Source of the DNA: Ligustrum vulgare
Taxonomy: Eukaryota; Streptophyta; Magnoliopsida; Lamiales; Oleaceae
Assembly (NCBI GenBank): GCA_963555705.1
Contig: OY743183.1
Coordinates: forward strand, 46,613,466-46,677,465
DNA: 64,000 nt
Direction of reading: 5' to 3'
Shown here: piece by piece, positions 12,021 through 25,026 of the stretch
Position numbering within the stretch: the first letter of the stretch is position 1
Layout of the letters: each line of letters opens with the position of its first letter
Translations under genes and position numbers: made by a program
The notes under the pieces: model-generated
Database searches by the model: none
What the model saw: only the letters and a program-made list of their open reading frames with translations
Told to the model about the DNA's origin: nothing

Positions 12021-13960
12021 AGTTAATTTTGAAACGAGAACTGCAACATTTTTGAGGATGTTGAGTTTGGGGGAGAATAAGGTTAGAGATATTGTCTTTA
12101 AGGAAGAAGTTGAGGAAGGATCGGTTTCGATTCCTACTATTGCTTTTGACAACGTGCAAGTTTCTATACATGTCATTGATCAAGAAGCATATCCGGAACC
12201 TCATTTAGACAATGTCGAAGAACCTCCCATCCAAAATAAGGTAAATTTCAGAAGTAAAAACTCAACAACCTCAATAACTAAAGCCATTAAGGAGATCCAC
12301 AAGAGAAAGGAAAAATACTGTTCAGGATAATTTAAATAGTATTTCTCCAAGAACATAAGGTAAATAATGGAATGGTGGAAGATGGTTCAATCAATTTCCA
12401 TCAGGCCATGCAGGGTTCTAACTCTCAAAAGTAGATTGATGCCATAAATAAAGAGTATAAGCAAGTGCAAGACAATAAAGTTTGAGATCTTGTCCCATTA
12501 CCATAAGGTACGAAGCCCATTGGTCTTAAATGGATTTTTAAACCAAGAAGGATTCGAAAGGTAATGTGGAAAGATATAATGTTCGTCTTGTATCTAAGGG
12601 CTTTACATAGAATGATGGCATTGATTATAAAGAGACTTTCCCTTCGGTTTCAATGAAAGACTCTTTCAGGAAAATTAGGCTGTTGCACATTTTGACCTCG
12701 AGTTACATCAAATGGATGTTAAGACGACGTTTCTTAATGGAGACATTGATAAGACGGTTTGCAAATTAAAGAAATCCATTTTATGTGCTCAAGCCAGCTT
12801 CTCGTTAAGGGTAATTATCTCATTTGGTCTTGAGATTAATGCTGTTGATGGTTGTGTGTATTACAAGTTCAGTGGGAGTAAGTGTATTTTCCTGGTTTTA
12901 TATATTGATTATTGCTTGCCACTAATGATATAGGCATGTCACATAAAATTATGAGATTGAAAATCTTGGTGACATCTTTTTTGTATTAGGAATTCAGATA
13001 CACCGGGATTGCTCTCGGGGTATTCTTGGATTGTCATGAAAGGGCTATATCGATAAAGTACTTAAGAGGTTTGGCATTCAAGACAGTAAATCAGGGGACG
13101 CCCCTATCGCTAAGGGAGACAATTTAGTCTCAACTAATGCCCGAAAAGTTATCTTGAAGTTAAAGAAATGCAGAGGATCCCATATAGTTAAGCTATAGAA
13201 AATCTGATGTATGCTCAAATTTGTATGCGTTTGGATATTACATACATTATTGTGATACTAAGGAGATATTTAAGTAACCCTGTGATGGATCATTTGGAAA
13301 GCAGTCAAACATTGGTTATAAGGTATTTAAAGAGAACAAAAGATTACATGCTCACATACAGAAAATCGAATCAGTTGGAGATCATATGGTATTATGATTC
13401 CGATTTTTGCTAGATGCCAAACAGTAGAAGATCCACATCAGGCTACATCTATTGCTAGTTGGAGGAGCTATTTCCGAAAGGAGTGCTTAACAAACACTTT
13501 AGCTTCTTTCACTTGGCAGCACAGTTTGTAGCAATTTTTTGGGGGCATCTAATTATGGAATATAACTGCGAAATTTTGTTACTGGGCTGCATATTCTGTA
13601 CGGTATAGAAAGACCACTAAAGTTATATTGTGGCAATAACTCAGCAGATTTATATTCCAGTAACAACAGGAGCTCAACTAAATACAATGACATAGGTTCC
13701 TGGTTGTGAAGGATACAGTTCAGAGTGGACACGTGTCAATAAGAGCACATTGGGACAAACTCCATAATTGCGGATCCGCTTACTAAAGTATTACAACCCA
13801 AGTTCTTTCATGAGCACATTGCTCATATGGGTGTTGTATTTCTTAAGGATATTTGGTTTCAGTGGGAGTTTATATTTTGGGTGCATTAGACACATTTACT
13901 GTCCTTTTGGATACAGTTTAAAGTTAAAGTTATTCACAGCCGTAAGGTTTCAGGTTTATT
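12021..13960 (+). pseudogene. Decayed Copia pol fragment (RT and RNase H)
   Basis: The 92-residue piece at 12052-12330 is the acidic linker between integrase and RT (EDVEFGGENK-like start, then HLDNVEEPPIQNK). RT follows in changing frames: KKDSKGNVERYN, GIDYKETF, then MDVKTTFLNGDID at 12712. Further on are YLKRTKDYMLTY and NSRRSTSGYIY of the RNase H region (13207-13460). Stops occur in every frame. It cannot encode a working enzyme. Confidence 0.82.
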
Positions 13961-14263
13961 ATCTCTGAACTCGTTTGAGGATGATCTCATTAAAGTTGGA
14001 CCAGTTGGAAATAGGCATGTTGAAGATCACATTACATGTAATTTTCATGCTACACATCCATACTTGATCCATGTCATTCAGTTATGTCGATATACGTGAT
14101 CATTGATAGGTTTAGTTACGATTAATGTAGCGAAAGCCGCTTTGATCCTATGTAGATATAATTGATGGACCGGATTGTTTGGGGATGCATTCAGTAATGA
14201 TAGTAAAATTCTGAGTACTCATAAGATTATGATTGATATACAATTGTAAGGTTATACATATAG

Positions 14264-14277
14264 CCCAAGTGGGAGAT
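14264..14277 (+). promoter_or_regulatory. Polypurine tract of the old Copia
   Basis: CCAAGTGGGAGATT directly precedes the LTR start TGTAAGG. AAGTGGGAGA is a typical Copia polypurine tract and confirms plus orientation. Confidence 0.8.
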
Positions 14278-14457
14278 TGTAAGGATTTTAATCAATCGTG
14301 TGGGCTTATATGTGAATTATTGTGTATTGAATAAAAGGCTATCAATTTTGGTTAAGCCCAATTAAAGTGATCTAATAAGGATTTTATATATATCGGGTTT
14401 TAATGCATCTAATTCATGTATGGACTTTTATGTGTAGATATCAGACCATTACCTAAT

Positions 14458-17400
14458 GGGAAAAATACATAACTACAACACTTTAAGTTTCACTTTTCGA
14501 AACTAACAAACTTAATATTTTTTTATTCAAAAATAAGGTATTTAAAATAATATTATATATAATATAAACATAATTATCTATTATATATTATATTAAAACT
14601 AATATAATACTAAATCAAAAACTCAAATCTTGATATCACAACCTCCCTCATCCCCGCCCCTTCCCTTCCCCCACCCACCACCTGACCCAACCCCGACCCC
14701 CACCCACCCACCCACCTGACCCCACCCCACCCTACCTTAAAAACAATTTTTTTTGCCGCTCGATGTTTTCCGACCCTTCCCCATCTCATCCCACTCCACT
14801 CAACCCTACACCAACTCATCGCAAAGTGACAAATTGATTTCGCCATAGCCACAGCCCCTTTACCCCACCCCAAAATTATTTAAACCAACCACCCACCACC
14901 CCCACTCTACCCTACTCTACCCCAAAATAAATTTTTTTTCTCGATATTTTCCTACACTTCCCCACCCCACCCCAACCCAACCCGTTGGACTCTACCCTAC
15001 CTCATCACAACACGACAAATTCATCTCACCCCAGCCACAGAACCAGACCCACCCACCCCACCCCCACTCCAAAATGATTTTTCTTCTATTTTTCACACAT
15101 TGCCCCAACCACCCAATCCCACCCACCCCCACCCCACCCAAAAAATTATTTTTTCCCACTTTTCCACACCACACCACACCACACCCTGACCCCACGCTAA
15201 CTTACCCCACCTACCCAACCAACGAAAATGAATTTTACCCCACCGCACCAAAATGCAAAGTCACAGCTGGTCACAAAAGGTCACAATTATAAATTTAGTT
15301 GCAAAATTCCACCCACCCACCCCACACCCTAATTCACAGTTGGTCACACAAAGTCATAGTTCGGTCACACAAAGTCATAATTCGGTCACACGAGATCATA
15401 GTTAGGTCACACAAGATTTTTTTTCAACTTTTCCACATCCCACCCACCCACCCTACCCCCACCCTACCCTAGCACCCACCAACCAACCCACCCCACCTCA
15501 AAACTAATTTTTCTTCTATTTTTTCCCCATCTCACCCACCCAGTCCCATTGGGCCCACCCCCACCCCCACCCCGCAAATTCACAATTGGTCACACAAAGT
15601 CAAATTTCGGTCACAATTATAAATTTAGATACAAATTTCATTTCGCCTCACCCCACCAATCCACCCCTACCACACTCCACCAGGTCACACAAAATCACAG
15701 TTCAATTACATTACAAATTTATTAGTTGTAAAATTCACCCCACCCCACCTAAAAGTCACAATTGGTCACACAAATTCCCAATTTGATCACACAAGGTCAC
15801 AATTTATTCGCACAAAGTCGGAATTTGGTCACACAAGGTCATAGTCCAGTCATACGAGGTCACAGTTCGATCACATAAAGTCACAGTTCGTTCATACGAG
15901 GTTACGGTTCAGTCAGAGTTAAGTCACATAGTTATATTTGACATAAGTGTAGATCACATAGTCATATTTTACTGTTTATGATCACTAGTCACAATTTTTA
16001 AGGTCATAGCTTATTATGGTCACAAGTTACAATTTTTAAGGTCACAGCTTATTATGGTCACAAATCATAATTTTTTAGGTCACAAGTCACAAATCAGGTC
16101 ATAAGTTTATGGTCACAGTCACAATTTTTTAGGTCCCAATTTATTTCTCCGTCACAAATTTTATTATTTATGGTCACAAGTCACAATTTTTTAGGTCACA
16201 ACTTACTATGGTCACTTGTCACAATTTTTTAAGTCACAAGTCACAAATAATGTCATAATTTTATGGTCACATTCACAATTCTTAGGTCACAATTTATTTC
16301 TCGATTACAAATTTTAAATTTCGTAGGTCACAATTTTTTTCGATCGCAAATCTTGAGTCAATTGGTCACAACTTAACAAATTATGAGTCACAATTTCTTT
16401 ATAGTCACAAATCACAAATTTTATTAGTCACAATTTTTTCTCGGATACAAAATCAAGAAATTTTTAGGTCACAATTTTCACAAATCACTAGTTTTTTTGG
16501 GTCACAAATCGCAAATTTTATATGTTACAATTTATAAAATTATTTGATCACGACTCATTTTTTAGGCACAAATTATTGATTTTGTTGGTCACATTTTATT
16601 TCTTGGTCACAAAACACAAATTTTATAGGTCGCAACAATTAATTGTTCACAACTTATTTTTGGGTCACAATTATCCTTTATCACCCAACCAACCACCCAC
16701 CCACAAATTATTATCATTGTAATTAATTGGTCACAATTATTTTTTAGGTCACAACTAATTAACTACTTTGACCAATTATCCTTCATCATCCACCCACCTC
16801 CACCTCCACCCCCACCCCCACCCCCACCCGGAACCCCACAACCACCGACGCCGATGCTAGAAGCACCATCACCACACATAGTTGCGCCCCCAATCACCAC
16901 CACATAGCCACAAACCGCCACCTCCCATCCACTACGAAACCGCCACTACTACCAAACAACCACCACGACTGACTGCCAGAAATCGCAACCACGCAGCCAT
17001 CTTTCATCCACAATAACCATCGCAACCACGACACAATGACCAAATTGCCACGACGACTCACCACTATGAACTGCAACCACATCACCACCACCCTAACCAT
17101 AACCAAAACCAGAACATATTCCAAAAACACAGACGAAGTAGGAGAAGAATACATGTACAACACTACCACCACCAACACTATCGGACGGAAGAAGCAACAG
17201 TAGGCAATTCCATAGATCCACCACCCTCAACACAGATACACCATTTTCAACATCACCAACACCATCACAAAGAGGCTGGCCGCATCGCTCGACAACGGTG
17301 AGGTGGAGCTGTGGCCATGTTGTGTCTGCCGGATTGTGACAGTGATGCGACGGATCTGTGGTGATGTCGGCTCCGCAGGGTCGCGACAGCAGTGTGGCGG

Positions 17401-17697
17401 AGTTGTGGCCGGATCGTGACAGCGGTGCATCGAGATCTTGTCGTCGCCGCTACTGCGATGGACTGTGTGATTTGGGCTGAGGGGCGAGAGTGACAGAGAA
17501 GGTATAGTATAGATAATAAAGTGTTAAAATCATTTAAGGTTTGGAATGAGGATGAAAAGGAGGTAAGGTAATTAATATAATTTTACAATATTTTATTAAT
17601 ATTAAAAATAAATTAACACCTGATTTTTGAATAATTAACTTTGAAAGTTGGTTTTTGAATTTGTTAGTTGAAATGTAGGTTAGGGTGTAATTTCCTC
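14458..17697. mobile_element. Mutator-like non-autonomous element with GGTCACAA arrays (copy 1)
   Basis: It is flanked by a perfect 9-bp duplication TTACCTAAT (14449-14457 and 17698-17706), typical of Mutator elements. Its ends are inverted: GGGAAAAATACATAAC on the left and, on the opposite strand, GAGGAAATTACACC on the right. Related sequence extends about 100 bp inward, including TTATTCAAAAAT. The interior is C-rich (14640-15560), then GGTCACAA-type arrays (15290-16790), then a GC-richer stretch (16790-17480) of CCACC repeats. No transposase is seen. ORFs inside follow from base bias. Confidence 0.82.
15290..16790. repeat. GGTCACAA-type degenerate tandem array
   Basis: Dozens of units such as GGTCACACAAAGTCACAGTT and AGGTCACAATTTATT recur with an irregular period near 20-30 bp. 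The same motif fills parts of the other two elements of this family (18540-19090 and 56225-57680). Confidence 0.85.
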
Positions 17698-17979
17698 TTA
17701 CCTAATTTATGATGGGCCGGATTAGGTTAACTGACAATACAGTATATAAAGTCGGTTATGGTCCCTGAATCCTACGTACTGTTCATCTTTTCTAACATCC
17801 CATAATCAGAGAGAAAATAAGGACTACGTATTGATTTAGAAGATCCAAACGCCGCAATCGTTCATCGTGAATCACGTCTGATTAAGGTACGCTTCCGCTT
17901 CAGTTATTTAATTCTTGATAATTCAGCATGATGATTTTGGATCGTAGATAAATAATTATCTGTGATAAATTTTCTAACA

Positions 17980-18450
17980 CATATGACTTGAGATTTCCGC
18001 ATTATTCGTACTAATTATGAATCATGATACAGTGTGATAAAGTTCCAATAAACCAGTTAATCGTTTTACTCAAAGCATAAACGTCAATAAGAACTTTATC
18101 ATTCAGCTCATCTAACCCTTTGTCCTGAGTATTGATGAAATATAACTAGTATTGGAATAATGATGAGTATAATCACTCAGCTCATCTAACCCTTTGTCCT
18201 GTGCTTATCCTGTTCCCTTTTCTTATTACCTTAAGTCCCCCACTGTTCCAACTTTCGATGTCTCTAAGGTTATTGTTTACGTCTGTTGCATCATTTAACT
18301 TGTTGCAAACTCATATCATGGGCCCGTTATATTGGCATTAGATTGGGGGAAAGAATGAAACTTGTTAGGCTGTTAGCACCAGAAATTGGACCTGATTGAG
18401 CTGGGTACGTATTCTTTTGCAGACTACTTAAAATGAGGTTAACTGATGCG
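17980..18450. other. Unassigned sequence between two elements
   Basis: It contains a repeated 25-bp phrase beginning CAGCTCATCTAACCC at about 18106 and 18178. No ORF, splice structure or transposon end is recognised. It could be host DNA. Confidence 0.4.
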
Positions 18451-20575
18451 GAGGGAAGAATACATAACTAAGGTTTTTAAAGTACGCATTTTCAAAATTA
18501 AAAAACTTGAGGTTTTATTTTAAAAGTCAGATCATAATTAATTATATATTTTATTGTTTATGATCACAAATTACAATTTTTTAGGTCACAGTTTATTATG
18601 GTTACAAGTTACAAATCAAGTCATAAATTTATGATCACAGTTACAATTTTTTAAGTCACAATTTATTTCTCGATCACAAATCTCGAATCAATTTGTCACA
18701 ACTTGACAAATTATGAATCACAATTTCTTTATTGGACAAATCAAAAATTTCATTGGTCACAATTTTTTTCTTGGATACAAATCAAGAATTTTTTAGATCA
18801 ATATTTTCACAAATCAATAGTTTTCGTGGTTATATATCATAAATTTTATAGGTCACAATTTATCAAATTATCTTGTCACGACTCTTTTTTTGTCACAAAT
18901 TATCAATTTAATTGGTCATAATCTATTCTTGATGACAAACCACAAATTGTATAGGACACAAATTATGATCACGGTAATTAGTTGGTCACAACTTATTTTT
19001 GGGTCACAATTATCAAATATTTAGGTCACAATAATGAATAATTCAATTAAAGATCACAATTATAAAAAATGTTAGGTGACATACTATTTACTATTCACAA
19101 ATTACGTATAATTGATCATATACTATCACCACTATCAACACCACAGACCGCCAACACTGCCACCCATCGACCATCGCCTCCGCCGACTACCACCACACCA
19201 CACCAAACCTCACCACAAAGCACCGCCACCACTTCGACCATCACACTCACCACCATAAACACACTCGCCACCCTACCCTACCTCCACTCCACCATCACAG
19301 TCGCCACCACCACCACCACCCGACGGCACCCTAATCACCTCTACCACCACTAGAGCCATCGTACCACCTCCAGATCGCCCATAACTCCTCCACCATCACA
19401 GCCATCAGCAACACCACCAGCGAACTCCAATCACCTCCACCACCACTACAACCACCACACCACCTCCAAATCGCCCATCACCATCTCACCGCCACTGCCA
19501 CACCTCATCAGTAGCACCACTGAGATTGCCACACCTCACCATCATTGAGCACCACCATGCCACCACGGCGCCACCACTCAACCAAAACAAAAAAAACAAA
19601 AGAAAGGAGAAGAAAGCAGAGACTTCGCTACTAGATCGAAGCAGCGGTATGTAGCGATGCTGTAGCTAGATCAAAGAAGCTCCTTCGCGATACACAGGGG
19701 AAAAGGTTCTGCTTCAACACCGCAGCTGCAGAGATCTGACGATATCTACTGCTAGGAGCCTGTAACTCATCGTTGATGAAATGTGTAGTGGTGGCGCCGT
19801 CGAGGATGGGCCGAGGGCTTAAGGAGAGGCTAGAGAAAGTTGAGTGAACTCTTAGATTTAAGTGAAATTAGGGTTTGAAGTGTAGATAGTAAGTGAGATA
19901 GGTTAAATAATTAATGAATTAAAAAAGTTTAAATAAAAGTTAAATAAAACCTCAATTTTGAATAGACTAGTTGTAAGTACGTGCGTTGCACGTCTCACGT
20001 AAACGATATATGATGAGTATTAAATTTGAAGCTATAATTTATTTTAAGGCAATTGCTGTAATTAAGAATGTTAAATGAAAAACTAAAATTGAAAATATGG
20101 ATACAACGTCACAAAATTTTTAATAAACTGAAATATGACTTTGCAAATACATCATATATTTTTCTTTTCTTAGAAATAAAGAAAAATTCTATATAACGTG
20201 AAAGACATCTTCTCTCATAGTACATGTTCTATTCCTAACATTTTAGTGATGTACTAAGATTTTGAAGAGCGGCAAAAGGTTAAGAACCAACTACATAATC
20301 AACAATGATGCTTTGGCCGAAATCATCATTAAAAAAAAAAAAAAAATTGACCCGTTGATCATCGATATAATTAGTAGAGAAAAAGCAGGCAAGCAAGGAT
20401 ACTCCAATCAATTCAAATTCACAATTTTCTTCCAAGACTATGCTCTATCTTGTATTATTTTTAAGCTTAAAACCAACACAAACAAAATCATTTCCATAAA
20501 CTTGATAAATTTTAATTAAAATCCCTAAGCAAGCAAAAATCACCACAAGTTGATTATGTGATAGATTAAGAATAA

Positions 20576-20985
20576 TTAGGCCATGAAGTTTGGGAAAGGC
20601 CTTCGGCAAAACCTTAATTGACGCCTTGGAAGATCCACTGTCTTGTCAGGTCCAAACCCTTGTTCTAATACATGAATCACCTTTGTATCCACGCCATCGA
20701 GTTCAACCTTCACAAAATAATAATAAGTATTAAGATGTTGAAGAGCAACGAAATAATCTGCAAAAATTATAGCAAAATAACATCGATTTATTACAACAAA
20801 TCAACAAAATCAAAACATCAAAACATAAAAGAAATGTTAATTGAAAGCTAGAAAAATAACATAAAACAAAAACATTAATAATAAATATTAGAAAAAGGAA
20901 CGAACGAAAGGGAAAAACTTACCTGTGGAACAATTTGCTTGTTACTTTTAATAATGCATAACAAAAATGACGTTCTATCCAGCCA
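20576..20985 (-). pseudogene. Possible captured host gene fragment with an intron, product unknown
   Basis: On the minus strand an open stretch at about 20985-20923 ends at a consensus donor (CAG|GTAAGT). An acceptor (GTGAAG|GTT) at 20708 begins a 43-codon terminal exon (20707-20576, ending FPNFMA and a TAA). The reading phase is the same across the 215-bp intron. The peptide begins VELDGVDTKVIHVLEQG and contains LPRRQLRFCRR. It looks like real coding sequence, but I do not recognise the family. It is in the same orientation as the Helitron. The upstream limit is unclear, because the frame meets a stop just above 20985. Confidence 0.45.
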
Positions 20986-21400
20986 TGAAAGATATTAGAC
21001 ATGACTAATAGTTAGCGAGCATCTTACATGACCAAATGCTTTGTCATAGAATAAATAAGAGAACAATTAGAACAATGAATTTTTTACATCCACATAAAGA
21101 CACATCATCGAAATTATTATAGGCCTTTTTCTACATCCATATGATAGTAGAAGTTTAAGAAGAGGGTTCTTTAGAAGTTTACCCTATTACCCACAACAGA
21201 GGAACCTCCCCACCACGCAGGCAACTGCCATAAGTTATATTGCACTGTTTTCCCCACTCTTCTCGACAGAAAAGAGTAAACATGAGATATGTTGGAATTT
21301 TTACAATCTCAAAACTCGATGGACCAAGATCTACTTTTATCAAATGGACCATTATTTTTATTGACTACAGGGATAAAAACGTAAAATAAACTTCTCCCTT

Positions 21401-21566
21401 GTTTGGCCCCCATTTTTTCAAAACCAAATTTATTCAACATTAAATCTCAAACGATTTATCTTAGTCAAGTCTACCATTTTTTACTTTTCAAATATTTTTT
21501 AACCTCACATTCTCCAAAAAATACTATTCAAAATCATAATTTTTTTTCAAAAAATGGGGGTCAAAC
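21401..21566. mobile_element. MITE inside the Helitron
   Basis: Ends are inverted: GTTTGGCCCCCATTTTTTCA on the left and, on the opposite strand, GTTTGACCCCCATTTTTTGA on the right, in a unit of about 166 bp. Size and ends suggest a small non-autonomous DNA transposon, perhaps hAT-like. Confidence 0.7.
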
Positions 21567-22936
21567 ACACACGAAATGTTTCCTAGAATAAACTAGGAAT
21601 GCATCTTGAGTATCTTTTATAGCATCTTATAGGAACAATTTTTATCGAATTCGGTAAGATAGAAAAAGACAGCTTGCCTATTGCAATTTAGATTATCAAA
21701 ATATCAAATAGGGTCCTACTCTAACAATTGATTACCATTTCAATCATTATAAACATGGGTATTAAGTAATTTAGTTTGTTATTGGACCAATACTTTGTCA
21801 TCATAAGCTTATATCCCCAAAATCTAGAATTTAATTTTAAAAAAATAACTACTAACATGCATCTTCAGCAATAACATTATAACAACCACTTAAATCAACA
21901 CAATCGATACAGTTTTCAAGCAAAACATAAACTGGCAAGACACATTCATGGTTGAAATCATACTCTGAATTTAATATATTCCTCCACTTTCAACTGCACA
22001 TCTTTTCTAGTTGCTTGTACATTAATCGGCCCAAAAAATATCCTCAAAAATCTTCCTGCATATATAAAGAACACTCATACATTCTTACATATATATCAAG
22101 TATGGCAGACCAGAATAAAAGAAAATTGAAAAAACACACCTTGAGATTTGCTACTGTTTACTTTAACGTCGTGTGTGGAGTTTCAGGGTGACTGTATGTG
22201 GGAGTTGAGTGAGGCAACGCACTAAAGGAGCTCATCTTCTTCACTGGAAGTGTGTGAGATTAATGTCGCCGCCGCAACAATGATGCTTTGGCCGAAATCT
22301 TAAAAAAAGACTTGTTGATCAAATTGAAATAATTAATAGAGGAAAGACAAGCGATAGGCAAGGATACTTCAATCAATTCAAACCCAAAAAATTTCTTCCA
22401 AGACTATGCTCTATCTCAGTATCTTGTATTATATTTAAACTTAAAATCAACACGAAAAAAATCATTCCCATAAACTCCATAAGTTTTAATTAAAAACCCT
22501 AAGCAAGCAAAACTCACCAATGGAGGGGGGAGGAGGTGGGGATATCTGAGGGCAAAGATGAAGAGTAAACTTAAAATCAACATGAACAAAATTATTTCCA
22601 TAAACTCCATAAATTTTAATTAAAATCCTAAGCAAGCAAAACTCACCGATGGAGGGAGGAGAATGCGGAGATATATCTGAGGGCGAAGATGAAGAGAGGA
22701 ATTTTCGTTCAGCTTTTGGAGTCTCAATTGAAGAGATTGGAGAGTGGGGACGTTTTGTTTCTTTATTGCATTTAATTTAATGGGTTTGATGTATTTGGGT
22801 TTGAGGCAAATATATGAGGATAAATTGGTCAATCAAAAGACTCTTCCACATTCACACTTTTAAGATAGTGTAGATATAGGCAAAACTTGAACTTTGAATT
22901 TACAACTTGGTAAACGTGGGAGCATGTAATCTCCTC

Positions 22937-24142
22937 TTATATTAATACCACAATTTCGATTATTGAATTACATTTTAATTGCAATTAATGATCGTAACTT
23001 TTGCTCATTTTCACACTTATATTTTCTACTATTTCATGTCAAATTATTATTATTAATTTTTTTTATTAATTTGCACGTCTTTGTCTTTCATGACAATTTC
23101 CCCCCCTAAAGTTTTATGAGGCCTTAAAAACATTGATTTGTCTCTTGTATTATTAACTATCAAAATAAACAAGAATATTAGGGAATGTTCTCATTGCTAT
23201 TTTAAGATAATTTTTTTTATTTTTATTTTCGAAAATACTAAAAACGCATTCTCTTTACCATTTTCGAAAACGTATTTTAGAAAGAAGAAAAAAACATTGT
23301 ATACAAAATGCAAAACGCCCAAAACCTTGTTTTGAACATTTTTAGTGTATTTCAACAAAAAAAGTTCAAGAGGCGGAAAGCGCATTTATTATTATTATTA
23401 TTCTATCTTGGAACTAAGTTTAGAATAAAGTTTTATTGAATTCAACATAAACATTACAAAAAATATTCAATGAGAATTCTTGTTGTTATATGTCAAAAGT
23501 ACAGAAATGGATACAGAGAGATGATTTTGTGATAAGGTGTCACGTCAGGGCTTCTTCAGTTGAATGTAGGCATTATTGTGACGAATCCCTCAAAAATCAC
23601 CTCCGAAAATCAAGTTGGTTGCGCGGAAAGGAGAGCTGAAAATTATTTTGACTTAGGACCACTTGCATCCATTTTGTTGAGCCACTCTTTGTGTGATTAT
23701 TTTGTTTACATTTACTTATATTTAATTGTGAGTTAAACATGAATGTGACAACAATAATTAGATAAACTAATTTCTTATTATATTTTTGGGACTTGATCAT
23801 TAATGATTTACCTATTTTTATAATATTTTCTAGTCATTATTAAATCAGTTCAATAAAAATTAGATAACTTAATTTCTCTCTGTGTGTGGGGGGGGGGAGG
23901 GGGGTGTTAGGTGGGTGATAGTTGCAATGGAGCAATATCGTAAAAGGTTTTTTTTTTTTTCTTCGGGGAATTCATACCACGCTTACAATTCCATGTTTTT
24001 TCATTGTATCTGCAAGATATCTAGTTCATATTTTTGTCTAATTGTTAGTATTTTTTGTTGATTTTGCTCTTATATTCCAATTTAGGATCTAATTTCTGAC
24101 TTTTCCCCTTTTCAAGATCATCCAAAGTTTGGCTTTAGTATT
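22937..24142. other. AT-rich intergenic sequence
   Basis: Homopolymer and microsatellite tracts only: TTATTATTA at 23388-23404, a G-run at 23888-23904, and T-runs near 23950. No supported gene or transposon ends are seen. Confidence 0.5.
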
Positions 24143-24417
24143 AGGGCGTGTTTAATAGTAGTTCTTTTTCATGAAAAATGAAAATAATTTCCTACTTTCC
24201 CCTTCTAATGTTGTTTGATGGTCAAAATTTTCTCAAGAAAAGATTTTTCTCACAACCCCTTCTCGCGCCAATTTTCTAGGTCAAGGAGGAAAACTTATTT
24301 TCAACGATTTTGTTGAGAATTCATTTTCCATGTTACATGAAAAAGTATTTTTGTCCGTTTGATCAATTTTATTATTGTTAATTGACTTATTTTTTCTCCA
24401 AAAATAAGTACACATGT

Positions 24418-25026
24418 TGATGCTGTCAAAAATCCTAGCATTGACGTGGCAGGATCTGATGATACTTGATTGCTGGAAGAGATTGATGAACTCGCCTTGA
24501 ATAACCTGCAAAAAAGGCGAGGAGGATTCTCCCCGTCGCCCCTCCGGTGTGAGAATTAGTGTTTTGGAGAGAAGTAGAAAAATATATAATTGGAATATAT
24601 GTAAAGAATTATGAATGAATTTACGTGATCAAAGGAGCTGTATTTATAGGGCTGAAAAAGCCCATAATCTCCTTTATTTAAGGAAGGAGTCCTTTTTGCT
24701 ATAAACTTACCTTTTAGGAGAAGTTCTAATCTAATAAGAATTATACTTCCTCTTTTTTAGGATGAATCCTTATAGGTTATGCCTTATTTCGAGGGCCCAA
24801 GAAGTTGGGCCACCAATAAAGTCCATAAAGGTAAACACCCGGAATCCCGAAGTGGCCGGTCAAGCCTGGTCATGTTGCCAGTAATGGATGCAGGACATGG
24901 ATAGGTCGGGCATACATGGGCCGGGACGGTCACATGGACGAGCAAACATCCCGGCCTATGGAAGGAAGATGGGTGGCCGGGACTGTAGTAGCCCGGGATG
25001 GACTCTCTCCGGAATTAGCCCGATCA
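24418..25026 (-). repeat. 3' LTR of the Tat element
   Basis: 609 bp, TGATGCTGTC...CCCGATCA on the plus strand. A TATA box (CTATAAATAC, minus strand) is at about 24640-24649. Confidence 0.96.

Larger units (their letters stand above)
11624..17979 (+). mobile_element. Old decayed Copia (Tork-like) retrotransposon, 5' part cut off by SIRE
   Basis: Plus-strand remains run gag (11624-12000), the integrase/RT linker and RT (12020-13000), the RNase H region (13200-13800), a polypurine tract and a 3' LTR (14278-17979, split by a Mutator-like element). The SIRE element interrupts gag, so the 5' LTR should lie left of the window. Many stops and frameshifts and a large deletion joining gag to the post-integrase region mark it as old. 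Confidence 0.85.
14278..17979 (+). repeat. 3' LTR of the old Copia, split by a Mutator-like element
   Basis: It starts TGTAAGGATTTT and ends TTTTCTAACA. Without the insertion (14458-17697) and one TSD copy it is about 453 bp. A TATA-like GTATATAAAG lies near 17740 and a leader-like ACTGTTCATC region follows. Confidence 0.75.
20303..22655. repeat. Diverged direct duplication inside the Helitron
   Basis: A block of about 240 bp at 20303-20543 (TTTGGCCGAAATC ... CTAAGCAAGC) recurs at about 22282-22518. A third, shorter copy of its end is at 22565-22655. The copies flank the presumed captured gene piece. Confidence 0.7.
19967..22874 (-). mobile_element. Non-autonomous Helitron, minus strand
   Basis: On the minus strand it starts TCTACACTATCTTAAAAG after an A and ends in the 15-bp hairpin ACGTGCAACGCACGT (19979-19993), then 8 bases, then CTAG (19967-19970) followed by T. 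These are the hallmarks of a Helitron: TC start, hairpin plus CTRR end, insertion between A and T, no TSD. It lies in the right terminal region of a Mutator-like element. No Rep/helicase gene is present. Inside are a duplicated block, a MITE and a possible captured gene fragment. Confidence 0.8.
18451..22936. mobile_element. Mutator-like element of the same family (copy 2), carrying a Helitron
   Basis: The left end GAGGGAAGAATACATAAC matches copy 1. The right end, on the opposite strand, is GAGGAGATTACATGC. Inner inverted similarity (TTGAGGTTTTATTT on both sides) appears only when the Helitron 19967-22874 is removed. The interior again has a GGTCACAA array (18540-19090), CCACC-rich sequence (19120-19590) and a gene-like GC stretch (19600-19860). 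No matching 9-bp flank is visible, so the locus may be rearranged. Confidence 0.7.

Noticed and set aside
14610..15786. ORFs rich in Pro, His, Trp and Gly in C-rich tracts (also 54285-56264 and 57749-58803)
   Set aside because: Products of CCACCC/GGGTGG repeats with no family resemblance.
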